From Curtobacterium sp. MCBD17_013 (GTDB taxonomy: Bacteria > Actinomycetota > Actinomycetes > Actinomycetales > Microbacteriaceae): a stretch of DNA of 56,756 nucleotides. Position numbers and translations under genes: made by a program. The stretch is from the NCBI RefSeq assembly GCF_003234565.1, contig NZ_QKTU01000017.1, positions 1 through 56,756 of the forward strand. Direction: 5' to 3'. Of the stretch, positions 19,023 through 27,104 are shown one piece after another (position 1 is the first letter of the stretch; every line of letters begins with the position of its first letter). The notes beneath the pieces were generated by a model. It was given only the letters and a program-made list of their open reading frames with translations. It was not told where the DNA came from and made no database searches.

Positions 19023-20309
19023 CTACTTCGCGGTGGCCGCGGCGAAGGTCGCGTAGGACGCCTTCTTCTGGTGCGACGACGTGTACAGCCCGAAGTCGCC
19101 GTCCACCCCACCGTCCTGCCAGTCGTAGAGGAAGACCGGGCCGACCTGCGGGTACTTCGCGGCGACCTGGAACAGTCCCGTGATCGTCTGCTGCTGCTGC
19201 GCGACCGTGTACGTCGGGTACCCGCCGTCCGGGCCGGTGGGCATCCCGCTCTCGGTCCACCAGATCCGCATGCTGGCGTCCTGTTGCTGCTTCATGAGTG
19301 CCAGCAGGTCCGGCAGGACGGACAGCATGTTGTAGCCGCCGTCCGCGGCCGTCGGCATCGCCGGGTACGTGTACGGGTGCAGGTTCACGGCGTCGAAGGA
19401 CCCGTGTCCGCCCTGCTTGTACAGCTGCCGGATGAAGTCGATGGGGTTGTAGTTGTTCCCCTGGGCGACGCTCCCGGGTGCCTGCTTGCCGTAGGGCGCC
19501 ATGCCCGCCATGAGCACCACGGCGCTCGGATCGGCCGCGTGGATGATCGGGTGGACGGTCTTGAGGAGCCCCACGTACGCGGTCGGGTTCGCCTTCCCAC
19601 CCCACTGGGCGCCGAGGTTGACCTCGTTGCCGACCTCGAAGTGGTGCACGCCCATCGACGCCAGACGCTTGACCGACGACGTCAGCCAGCCGTTCTTCGC
19701 CGTGAACCCGGCCGACTCGGGCATGGTCGTCGTGCCGTCCCCGAGGACCACGGTGACGTCGAGTCCGGCCTTGCGAGCCTGCTGGATGGTCTGGTCGCTG
19801 GCGCCGCCGTGGGCGCTGACCGACCCGGCGTAGTTGTAGTCGAGCCGCACCCACTGCACGCCCACGGACCGCATGTCGGTGAACACCGACAGCGCTCCGC
19901 TCGCGGACATGCGGTTGATGGTGCTCTCGTACACGCCGCCGGGCGAGACGCCCTTGCCGTGCTCGGCAGTCGACACTGCGGCCGTCGTGACCACGTTCGG
20001 CGAGGGCGTGCCCGCCGTCGTGGAACGCGCGACGTCGATGGCCGCCCGGACGGTGCCCGTGGAGGCCGTTCCGGTCCGGATCGCGCCGGGTGCGGTGTGG
20101 GATGTCACCGATCGGCCGGCGCCACTGGCCGGCGTCGGCGCACTGGTGTTCGTCGCGCATCCGGTCAGCGCGATCGATGCGATGACGGCCGTGGTGAGGG
20201 CCGACACGATCCCGCGCGTCCGTACGCGACTCCCGGGTTCCGCGGCGCGCCCTGATGCGCGCCGCTGGAAGCCGTGGCTGGTGTCCTGCTTCGAGTTCCT
20301 GATCTCCAT
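19023..20309 (-). CDS. Clan-A glycoside hydrolase lipoprotein (GH39/GH5-like)
   Basis: The 428-residue protein has a long basic N-terminus (about 1-33), a hydrophobic stretch, and lipobox LTGC with Cys51, so it is probably a surface lipoprotein. A Thr/Ser/Ala linker follows, then a TIM barrel. The likely acid/base is E229 in VGNEVN and the nucleophile E353 in WWTESG, the clan-A pattern. The family between GH39 and GH5 is not certain from sequence alone. The ATG at 20309 has GGGAGGGG about 7 nt upstream; the frame extends 23 codons further left with no ribosome site. It adds an extracellular step to plant or microbial glycan breakdown. Confidence 0.75.
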   Translation of the reverse strand: MEIRNSKQDTSHGFQRRASGRAAEPGSRVRTRGIVSALTTAVIASIALTGCATNTSAPTPASGAGRSVTSHTAPGAIRTGTASTGTVRAAIDVARSTTAGTPSPNVVTTAAVSTAEHGKGVSPGGVYESTINRMSASGALSVFTDMRSVGVQWVRLDYNYAGSVSAHGGASDQTIQQARKAGLDVTVVLGDGTTTMPESAGFTAKNGWLTSSVKRLASMGVHHFEVGNEVNLGAQWGGKANPTAYVGLLKTVHPIIHAADPSAVVLMAGMAPYGKQAPGSVAQGNNYNPIDFIRQLYKQGGHGSFDAVNLHPYTYPAMPTAADGGYNMLSVLPDLLALMKQQQDASMRIWWTESGMPTGPDGGYPTYTVAQQQQTITGLFQVAAKYPQVGPVFLYDWQDGGVDGDFGLYTSSHQKKASYATFAAATAK

Positions 20310-20513
20310 GGGCTCGTCCCCTCCCTGAAAGGTCGTGAGCGGATGGAACGGTAACGGTTTTTCGTCCCCCCGATGCACGGCGTTTCTCCAGGTTCAGAAG
20401 CCCGGAGTGACGCGACCTGTGGAGCTCGCCGCGCCGTTTCGGGGTACGTCACGCGTTCGGGGGGCACCTGGACCTGAGTGAACTCGCAGATGCGTTCAGG
20501 TTCGGACACGCCG

Positions 20514-21113
20514 TCAAGACGGTCGCAGGCGGGTCCTGACCAGCTCGTACACGAGCAGGAACGTCGTGAGCACCGGACGTTCCCCCCAGACGAAGTCACG
20601 AGCCGGGCGCAGACGACCGGCGAGCTCGGGCGCCTGCCGGATCAGGTAGCGGCGCGCTCGCCGCGCGTGGAACGTGTTCGAGGCGAACCGGATCGTGTCC
20701 GCGGTCCGCAGCAGGTCCACCGTGTTCCGGACGTTCTCCCACGTCGTCCGCGACTCCTCCTCGAGCACCACCCGATCGGCGGGGAAGCCCCGGCGCACGG
20801 CGTCCTCCGCCATCACGGAGGCCTCCGACCGCACGCCCCGCGTCGGGCCGCCTGTGAACACGAGGCGTCCGTGGTCGGAGACACTGCGGAGCGCGATCCC
20901 GGTCCGCCAGCGCTGCACCACGTTCGTCCGTCCGCGGGGACTCGACCGGTACCCGAGCACCACCACGAGTTCGGCGCCGTCGTCCGGACCGTCCGCGGTC
21001 AGGTCGCGCGATGCGAACCAGGTGAGGGCCTCCGCGACGGCGAGCCCGCCCGTGACGATCGCGGCGAGGCCGACGACGAACCCGAGGGGAGCGCGCGCTG
21101 TCACGGCACCCAT
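20514..21113 (-). CDS. YdcF/DUF218 family membrane-anchored protein
   Basis: The 199-residue protein has an N-terminal membrane segment (about 10-30) and a DUF218 domain. Family motifs are VVVLGYRSSPRG, FTGGPTRGVRSEASVM and LEEESRTTWENVRN. YdcF-type proteins are of unsettled function; some are linked to envelope or vancomycin-related phenotypes. ATG 21113 was chosen because it gives a normal-length protein. Upstream in frame lies an 18-bp tandem repeat, so a longer start reading LDATDALDATDA is less likely. It is divergent from the second aldo/keto reductase gene. Confidence 0.72.
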   Translation of the reverse strand: MGAVTARAPLGFVVGLAAIVTGGLAVAEALTWFASRDLTADGPDDGAELVVVLGYRSSPRGRTNVVQRWRTGIALRSVSDHGRLVFTGGPTRGVRSEASVMAEDAVRRGFPADRVVLEEESRTTWENVRNTVDLLRTADTIRFASNTFHARRARRYLIRQAPELAGRLRPARDFVWGERPVLTTFLLVYELVRTRLRPS

Positions 21114-21152
21114 GGTCGCATCGGCCACGGCCGCCACCGCCACCGCGTCCGG

Positions 21153-21188
21153 CGCATCCGTCGCGTCCAGCGCATCCGTCGCGTCCAG
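21153..21188. repeat. Two perfect 18-bp tandem repeats
   Basis: CGCATCCGTCGCGTCCAG occurs twice in a row (21153-21170 and 21171-21188). It lies in the 153-nt divergent gap between the YdcF gene and the second aldo/keto reductase gene. It could be a pair of regulator sites or a recent duplication. Confidence 0.85.
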
Positions 21189-21266
21189 GCGCGGAGCAGC
21201 GCGCGACGCGGTGGGATGATCGAAGCGGCGACACCGCGTCGCGCAGTCGAGGGGCAGGAGCGCGGC

Positions 21267-22145
21267 ATGCAGGACGACGAGCAGCGTGCGTTCCGACCGG
21301 AACCGGCCGCGGTGGCACCGCAGCGCCGGACCGCCGACGGTCTCGCGTTCCCCGCGATCGGGCTCGGCAGCCTGGAGGCCCGGGGCAGCGACGGCGTCGC
21401 AGCCGTCACCTCCGCACTCGGGCTGGGTTACCGCCTGCTCGACACTGCGTTCATCTACGACAACGAGGGCACGGTCGGCCGCGCGCTCCGCACCGCTCCG
21501 GTGCCCCGCGATGACGTCGTCTTCTCGACGAAGCTGCCGGGGCGTGCCCACAGCGCCGACCTCGCGCTGCAGTACGTCGAGGAGAGCCTGTTCCGCAGCG
21601 GCCTCGACCACCTCGACCTCGTGCTCATCCACTGGCCGAACCCGCGGGTCGGGCTCTACACGGAAGCCTGGCGCGCCCTCGTCGAGGCGCGGGAGCGCGG
21701 GCTCACCCGGATGATCGGCGTGTCCAACTTCCTGCCGGACCACCTCGACCGCCTGATCGACGAGACGGGGGTGGCGCCGGCCGTCAACCAGATCGAGGTG
21801 CATCCGTACTTCCCGCAGCTCGACCTGCAGGCCGAGAACGCCCAGCGTGGGATCCTCACCGAGGGTTGGTCTCCGCTCGGCCGCGGTACCGACCTGCTCG
21901 AGCACCCGGTGGTACGGCGCATCGCCGGAGCGCACGCGGTCTCCCCCGCGCAGATCGTCCTCGCCTGGTCGGTCACGCTCGGCGTGATCCCGCTCCCCCG
22001 GGCGGCCGACCCGTCATGGCAGGCGGAGAACCTCGACGTCTTCGCGATCCAGCTGAGCGAGGACGAGGTCGCTGCGCTGTCCGGGCTCGCACGCCCCGAC
22101 GGCCGGGTCAGCGGGCAGGACCCCCGGACGCACGAGGAGTTCTGA
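21267..22145 (+). CDS. Aldo/keto reductase (AKR5/DkgA-like)
   Basis: The 292-residue reductase is similar to 2,5-diketo-gluconate reductases. The tetrad is D59, Y64, K89 and H122, seen in LLDTAFIYDNEG, FSTKLP and LIHWPNP. The NADPH site is near SPAQIVLAW and IPLPRAADP. ATG 21267 has AGGAG 7 nt upstream, a better start than the ATG at 21216. The downstream neighbour is a broken marR on the other strand. The substrate is not determined. Confidence 0.88.
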   Translation: MQDDEQRAFRPEPAAVAPQRRTADGLAFPAIGLGSLEARGSDGVAAVTSALGLGYRLLDTAFIYDNEGTVGRALRTAPVPRDDVVFSTKLPGRAHSADLALQYVEESLFRSGLDHLDLVLIHWPNPRVGLYTEAWRALVEARERGLTRMIGVSNFLPDHLDRLIDETGVAPAVNQIEVHPYFPQLDLQAENAQRGILTEGWSPLGRGTDLLEHPVVRRIAGAHAVSPAQIVLAWSVTLGVIPLPRAADPSWQAENLDVFAIQLSEDEVAALSGLARPDGRVSGQDPRTHEEF

Positions 22146-22210
22146 GGGGCTCCGAGTTCCCGGGCATGCCGACAGTCGTTCGGACGGCCCTGTCAGCGTC
22201 GCCGATCCGC

Positions 22211-22556
22211 TCACCCGGCTGTCGCGGTCCGAGAGGAACCGGGGCGGGTGCCGCGAGCGCTGGCGGATCGCGGCGGGTTCTTGCGCACGTGCGCGCACCT
22301 TCCCCAACACGGCACCGAGCGCCTGGTAGGTGAGGCCACTGCGGCTGGAGACCACGCCGTCTGCCAGATCCGTCATGCGAGCACTGCCCGATGATCGGTC
22401 GCCCAGCGTCACCAGCAGTTGGAACTGGACGGAGCTGAGCTTCCCGGCGTCGCGCAGCTGCTGCTCGACCGAGTGTCGCAGCAGGCTGCTCACCTCGATC
22501 AGCGCGAAGTACGCGTCGAGGTGCGCCGGATCGATGCGAGGGGGCGCGTTCTCCAT
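22211..22556 (-). pseudogene. Broken marR-type regulator (internal deletion plus frameshift)
   Basis: The frame from ATG 22556 gives a normal MarR N-terminal half: a dimer helix, then LSSVQFQLLVTLGD and MTDLADGVVSSRSGLTYQ, the recognition helix. It then jumps straight to a typical MarR C-terminal segment, ALGAVLGKVRA. The wing and second dimer helix, roughly 50 residues, are missing. Beyond that, the family-like ending RKNPPRSASARGTRPGSS is only readable after a +1 shift, stopping at 22211. Left in frame, the product is a 180-residue chimera that runs into the neighbour. This fits an internal deletion plus a frameshift, though I cannot exclude an error in the sequence. Confidence 0.75.
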
Positions 22557-22570
22557 GCCGTGATCCCACT

Positions 22571-22588
22571 TGCTTCAGCTTCGAAGCA
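22571..22588. promoter_or_regulatory. Inverted repeat, likely MarR operator 1
   Basis: TGCTTC-N6-GAAGCA is an 18-bp inverted repeat 14 nt before the broken marR start. It shares its half-site with the repeat at 22606-22625. A GCTTCGAAGC palindrome (22578-22587) overlaps it. It is probably the site at which the former regulator repressed its own gene. Confidence 0.65.
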
Positions 22589-22605
22589 GTGTTACGGTTC
22601 TGGTA

Positions 22606-22625
22606 TTGCTTCGAATCCGAAGCAA
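22606..22625. promoter_or_regulatory. Inverted repeat, likely MarR operator 2
   Basis: TTGCTTCGAATCCGAAGCAA has perfect 8-bp arms around a 4-nt spacer, typical of MarR binding sites. It lies 29 nt before the esterase start. The half-site TGCTTC matches operator 1, so one regulator once bound both. Confidence 0.75.
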
Positions 22626-22654
22626 ACGATTCGCAAAGCATCAGGAGCGCGCTC

Positions 22655-23605
22655 ATGGCACTCGAGTTGGATCCCGAAGTCGCAATCGCAATGGCTCCGA
22701 TGGGGCAAGCGATGGCGTCGACGACCCTGCCCGCCGTCGGAGACGTCGAGGGACGGCGGATGATGTGGGAACCGATCCTGGCAGCCGCCAGCGACGCGGT
22801 CCCGGCCTCGCCCGACGTCACCGTGACCGAACGGACGATCCCGACGGCGGACGGCGCGACCATCACCGCGCGCTGGTACGTGAAGGAGGGTGCCGAGCCC
22901 GGTCCCGCCGCGATCTTCTTCCACGGTGGGGGCTACATCTTCGGGCACATCGAGCAGTTCGACGGCCCCGTCGCCCGGTACGCGTCGCTCAGCGGGGTGT
23001 CGATGCTGTCCGTCGAGTACCGACGCGCCCCCGAGCACCCCTACCCGACCCCCCTGGAGGACGGCTACGCAGCGCTCACCTGGTTGCACACCCACGCGGA
23101 CGAGCTCGGCGTGGACGTCGACCGGATCGGCGTCATGGGTGACAGCGCCGGCGGTGGATTGGCGGCTGCGGTGTCGATCCTCAGCCGCGACCGGCGCGGG
23201 CCGGCCATCGCACAGCAGATCCTGCTGATGCCGATGCTCGACGACCGGACGACCACCCCGGATCCACACATCGAACCGTTCCTGATCTGGTCGTACGACG
23301 ACAGCCGCACCGCCTGGCCCGCGCTGCTCGGTGACCGTGCCGGCGGCCCGGATGTCCCGGCGACCGCTGCGCCCGCACGTCTCGACGACCATGCAGGGCT
23401 GCCGCCCGCCTACATCGAAGTCGGTCAACTCGACGTCTTCCGCGACGAGGACACCGCCTACGCGACCGCCCTGAGCCGCGCCGGTGTTTCGGTGGAGCTG
23501 CACCTGCGCCCCGGCGTTCCGCACGAATTCGACTCGATCGCGCCCGATGCCGACGTGTCCGGCCGTGCGCTCGCCGACCGGATCCGCGTCCTCTCCTCTC
23601 TCTGA
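22655..23605 (+). CDS. Alpha/beta hydrolase, HSL (hormone-sensitive lipase-like) esterase
   Basis: The 316-residue esterase has the oxyanion motif HGGG (90-93) and the nucleophile S164 in GDSAGGG. The rest of the triad is D260 in GQLDVFRDED and H290 in GVPHEFDS. No signal peptide is seen. It likely hydrolyses short acyl esters. The ATG at 22655 has CAGGAG upstream. It was presumably repressed by the divergent marR, which is broken, so it may be expressed constantly. A run of 12 C follows the stop (23606-23617). Confidence 0.88.
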   Translation: MALELDPEVAIAMAPMGQAMASTTLPAVGDVEGRRMMWEPILAAASDAVPASPDVTVTERTIPTADGATITARWYVKEGAEPGPAAIFFHGGGYIFGHIEQFDGPVARYASLSGVSMLSVEYRRAPEHPYPTPLEDGYAALTWLHTHADELGVDVDRIGVMGDSAGGGLAAAVSILSRDRRGPAIAQQILLMPMLDDRTTTPDPHIEPFLIWSYDDSRTAWPALLGDRAGGPDVPATAAPARLDDHAGLPPAYIEVGQLDVFRDEDTAYATALSRAGVSVELHLRPGVPHEFDSIAPDADVSGRALADRIRVLSSL

Positions 23606-23693
23606 CCCCCCCCCCCCGACGGCGGTCCCCGCTGTCCCGGAACAACCAACCCATCCGGCGTTGACCGACGACGCCATCTCTGATCGGAGCATC

Positions 23694-24575
23694 ATGACCA
23701 GTTCTCGAACCCCCTTCGCCGTCATCGGCGCGACAGGCAACCAGGGATCAGCAGCGGTGGACGAGCTGCTCGCCGCCGGAGCCCCGGTGCGCGCCCTCGT
23801 CCGCCATCCGGACGCCGATGCCGCCTCCGCCCTCCGAGACCGCGGTGTCGAGGTCGTCGCCGCGGACCAGGAGGACCGCGATGCGCTCGAGCGCGCCCTC
23901 GCCGGCACGGCAGGACTCTTCTTCTTCACCACCTTCGAAGGCCCCGACGGCACCGAAGGGGAGGCCCGTCGCGGGATCACGGTCGCCGACGCCGCCGCCC
24001 GTGCCGGCGTCCCACGGGTCGTGTACTCGTCGGTCGGTGGCGCCGAGCGCGGGACCGGCGTCCCCCACTTCGAGAGCAAGCGTCGCGTCGAGGAGCGCCT
24101 GGAACAGCTGGACGTGCCGGCGACCTTCGTACGACCGGCCTTCTTCATGGAGAACCTGCTCCAACAGCTGCCGACGAGCGACGCCGACGACTTCGTGCTG
24201 CGGTTCCCGATGCCGGCCGACCTGCCGATGCAGATGATCGCCGTCCGTGACGTCGGCCGCACGGCGGCGCGATTGCTGCTCGACCCGGACCTGCTGGCCG
24301 GCTCGGCCATCGAGATCGCCGGCGACGAACTCACGATGGACCAGGTCGCCGCCACCATCGGCGAGGTCTACGGCATCGAAGCGCGGTTCGAGGCGCTCCC
24401 GGTGGAGGTCCTCGCCTCCGACGCGGACATGCACGCCATGTTCAGTTGGTTCGCGACCTCGCCGTCATACCTGGCCGATCGACCCGGGACGCGGAAGATC
24501 GTCCCCGAGGCTGCCGACCTGCGAGGCTGGCTCGAGACGCAGCGCCGTCGCCCACAGGACCCGGCAGCGGCGTGA
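23694..24575 (+). CDS. NmrA-like NAD(P)-binding protein
   Basis: The 293-residue atypical short-chain dehydrogenase has a Rossmann motif GATGNQG (12-18) and a family-like V-Y-S-S-V-G-G segment. NmrA/HSCARG proteins sense the NAD(P)H ratio or act as reductases; without an obvious active Tyr-Lys pair, a sensor role is possible. ATG 23694 is 88 nt after the esterase stop and probably in the same operon. The end is marked by a 13-bp hairpin. Confidence 0.78.
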   Translation: MTSSRTPFAVIGATGNQGSAAVDELLAAGAPVRALVRHPDADAASALRDRGVEVVAADQEDRDALERALAGTAGLFFFTTFEGPDGTEGEARRGITVADAAARAGVPRVVYSSVGGAERGTGVPHFESKRRVEERLEQLDVPATFVRPAFFMENLLQQLPTSDADDFVLRFPMPADLPMQMIAVRDVGRTAARLLLDPDLLAGSAIEIAGDELTMDQVAATIGEVYGIEARFEALPVEVLASDADMHAMFSWFATSPSYLADRPGTRKIVPEAADLRGWLETQRRRPQDPAAA

Positions 24576-24580
24576 CCGAT

Positions 24581-24619
24581 CCGGCTCCCGCTGTGTCCGC
24601 GAGGCGCAGCGGGAGCCGG
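24581..24619 (+). terminator. Terminator after the NmrA-like gene
   Basis: The 13-bp perfect stem CCGGCTCCCGCTG/CAGCGGGAGCCGG (24581-24593 with 24607-24619) has a 13-nt loop. It starts 5 nt after the stop codon. Confidence 0.8.
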
Positions 24620-24715
24620 GCGGCCCCGCGGCGGACCCGAGGTCCTCCATGTCGTCGACGGCGACCAGAGCCGCTCCTGGCCAGGGCCACATGCGCACCC
24701 GCCTAGGCTCGAGGG

Positions 24716-25255
24716 ATGCCCGCCTACCCTCGCACTCTCAGTCCCACTTCTCACGAGCACCTCGGGTCCCACGTCGTGCCGAGCGTGGAGGTGGCGTTCC
24801 CGAAGTGGACTGGTGCCCCCATCGCCGACGCGTACGGGAGGAAGCCGGTCGTGAGCCGGCGGATCGAGCCGATGTTCGTGGAACTCGCGGTCGCCTCGAT
24901 GGCGACCGCGTACGGGTGGGACGCCCGGTGGCTCGACGAGCTCCGGCACGACAGCCGCGATGACCGTCCCCAGATGATGTCGTGCTGGGACCCGAGACTG
25001 GGCCGGCACGACCAGATCCAGGACCCCGTCTCCCATGCACCGTCCGGGGCGGCGCTCGAACGCATCGCCGAGCAGCGGGGCAGCTGGGCCGGCGCCTGGT
25101 CGGTCACGGCCGGCCATGAGGGCGACGTCGTGTTCTACCAGACGGTCCGCGGGCGCACAGCACCGACAGCGAGTCAGATCGCCTGGCTCGATGCGGCTGT
25201 GGCAGCAGGAATGTCCCCTGACCAGTTCGTCGTCGCTCGCTGGCGCCTCCACTGA
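24716..25255 (+). CDS. Hypothetical protein, 179 residues
   Basis: I do not recognise this protein. It is soluble with no signal peptide or membrane segment. Visible features are a Trp-rich middle (YGWDARWLDELRHDSRDD, CWDPRLGRHD) and a C-terminal segment (WLDAAVAAGMSPDQFVVARW) that looks helical. Codon use matches neighbouring genes, which supports it being real. It stands alone between the NmrA-like terminator and the desaturase gene. Confidence 0.55.
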   Translation: MPAYPRTLSPTSHEHLGSHVVPSVEVAFPKWTGAPIADAYGRKPVVSRRIEPMFVELAVASMATAYGWDARWLDELRHDSRDDRPQMMSCWDPRLGRHDQIQDPVSHAPSGAALERIAEQRGSWAGAWSVTAGHEGDVVFYQTVRGRTAPTASQIAWLDAAVAAGMSPDQFVVARWRLH

Positions 25256-25467
25256 CACTCGGATCGGCCGACCTGCTTCCGCCGCAGCGGAGCCGGCGCC
25301 TGGTCCACCGCCGCGGTGGGCGCCTCCCGGTCGGATCGTGCGGGGGCCGGACTCGTACCCCGGGGAAGGCCGACTCGCATGTCGGTCGCGTATCGTCGCG
25401 AGCAAGCGCGACTGCGTGAACTCTGCTGCACCGGTTGAAGGACCGATCCTGACGGAAGGCTGGTCCT

Positions 25468-26577
25468 TTGACGACCACCGATCCGATCGCCGCGGGCTAC
25501 ACCCGCACCCGCCCCAGCTCCGGCGGCCGTTCCGGCACGTCGACGTACTCCGCGCTCCTCGCGCAGGTGAAGGACCACCACCTGCTCCGACGCCGAACCG
25601 GCTTCTACTGGTCGCTGTTCGGCAGCTTGGCCGGCACGCTCACCCTTGCATGGGTCGCGTTCGCGTTCCTCGGTGACTCCTGGTTCCAGCTCATCGTCGC
25701 CGCCGCACTCGGCGTGATCTTCACGCAGTTCGCGTTCCTGTCCCACGAGGCCGCGCACCGCCAGATCTTCACCTCACAACGGTGGAACGACCGCGCCGGC
25801 CGCTACATCGGCACCTTCCTGGTGGGGCTGAGCTACTCCTGGTGGATGAACAAGCACACCCGGCACCACGGGAACCCGAACACGGTCGGCAAGGACCCGG
25901 ACATCGCGCCGGACACCATCCGATTCCTCCCGGAGGACGCCGCCGCGGTGCGGGGGCCCCTGCGGTGGCTGATGCGGGTGCAGGGCTACGCGTTCTTCCC
26001 GCTGCTCGCCTTCGAGGGCGTGAACCTGCACTGGCTCGCGGTGCGCTCAATCGCCACCGGCAAGGACACCAAAGCGGACGTGCGGCACCGTTGGCTCGAG
26101 GCGGGACTCCTCGCGGTCCGGTTCGGTCTCTACCTCACGGCCGTGTTCTGGTTCCTGCCCTTCGGCATGGCGTGCGCGTTCCTCGGCGTCCAGCTCGCCG
26201 TCTTCGGGATCATGATGGGCGCCTCGTTCGCGCCCAACCACAAGGGGATGCCCACCATCGCCCATGACGCGAAGGTCGACTTCTTCTCGCGACAGGTGCG
26301 GACCTCCCGGAACATCCGCGGCGGCTGGTGGGTGTCGTTCCTCATGGGCGGCCTCAACTACCAGGTCGAGCACCACCTGTTCCCGAGCATGCCGCGGCCG
26401 GCGCTCAAGCAGGCTCGTCTGCTCGTCCGCGACCACTGCGACACACTCGACGTGCCCTACACCGAGACCACGCTCCTCCGCAGCTACGGCATCGTCGTCC
26501 GCTACCTCAACCGCGTCGGTCTCTCCGCCCGCGACCCGTTCGCATGCCCCATGGTCGCGGAACTCCGCATCCATTGA
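25468..26577 (+). CDS. Fatty acid desaturase (membrane di-iron)
   Basis: The 369-residue membrane desaturase has three histidine boxes: HEAAH (93-97), HTRHH (130-134) and QVEHH (299-303). The Q in the last box is typical of front-end/acyl-lipid desaturases. About four membrane segments are visible. It introduces double bonds into membrane fatty acids and needs iron and an electron donor such as ferredoxin. The start appears to be TTG at 25468 with GGAAGG upstream; no better start exists nearby. A cold-shock gene follows 105 nt downstream, suggesting a role in membrane fluidity at low temperature. Confidence 0.88.
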   Translation: MTTTDPIAAGYTRTRPSSGGRSGTSTYSALLAQVKDHHLLRRRTGFYWSLFGSLAGTLTLAWVAFAFLGDSWFQLIVAAALGVIFTQFAFLSHEAAHRQIFTSQRWNDRAGRYIGTFLVGLSYSWWMNKHTRHHGNPNTVGKDPDIAPDTIRFLPEDAAAVRGPLRWLMRVQGYAFFPLLAFEGVNLHWLAVRSIATGKDTKADVRHRWLEAGLLAVRFGLYLTAVFWFLPFGMACAFLGVQLAVFGIMMGASFAPNHKGMPTIAHDAKVDFFSRQVRTSRNIRGGWWVSFLMGGLNYQVEHHLFPSMPRPALKQARLLVRDHCDTLDVPYTETTLLRSYGIVVRYLNRVGLSARDPFACPMVAELRIH

Positions 26578-26682
26578 CCACACCAGCCTCGGCCGGCCGA
26601 TCCGCGTGATCCCGGTCGAGGTCCCTCCGGACCACTTGCATCCCGTGCCCGGCTCGACCATCCGAGATCAGGCCGGCACGAC

Positions 26683-26904
26683 ATGCCCACAGGCACCGTG
26701 AAATGGTTCGACAACACCAAGGGCTACGGCTTCATCACGCCCGACGACGGCACCGATGACGTCTTCGCCCACTTCTCCAGCATCGTCCCGGCCAGCGGAG
26801 AACGCGTCCTGAACGACCACCAGCGCGTGCACTACGACCTCGGTCCGGGGAAGAAGGGACGCAACAAAGGACCCCAGGCCGAGAACATCCGCCCGCTCCC
26901 GTGA
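26683..26904 (+). CDS. Cold-shock protein (CspA family)
   Basis: The 73-residue single-domain cold-shock protein has RNP1 KGYGFIT and RNP2 VFAHFSS. It binds single-stranded RNA and DNA as an RNA chaperone. It has a C-terminal basic stretch (GKKGRNKGPQ) typical of actinobacterial Csp proteins. The gene is downstream of the desaturase on the same strand and may share its transcript. Confidence 0.93.
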   Translation: MPTGTVKWFDNTKGYGFITPDDGTDDVFAHFSSIVPASGERVLNDHQRVHYDLGPGKKGRNKGPQAENIRPLP

Positions 26905-27050
26905 CGCCCCGCACCGCACGCGCATGACGAGCGCGGCGGACGCCGGGCGAAGCGCACGGACGGAATACGTCATCGCTCTCGGCCATGGCCCCCGATCTGG
27001 GTTCCCTGCGAGGCCTCTCAGGCTCGGTTCGGCTCGTTATCGTGAGGGGT

Positions 27051-27072
27051 GGGCCGGCAACACCACCGGCCC
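27051..27072 (+). other. Small hairpin in the GAF-gene leader
   Basis: GGGCCGG/CCGGCCC (27051-27057 with 27066-27072) can form a 7-bp stem with an 8-nt loop, 19 nt upstream of the CAGGAG ribosome site. It could affect transcript stability or translation. No regulator is implied by sequence. Confidence 0.35.
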
Positions 27073-27104
27073 GGATCACCGCATTTCGATCAGGAGAGAT
27101 GACG

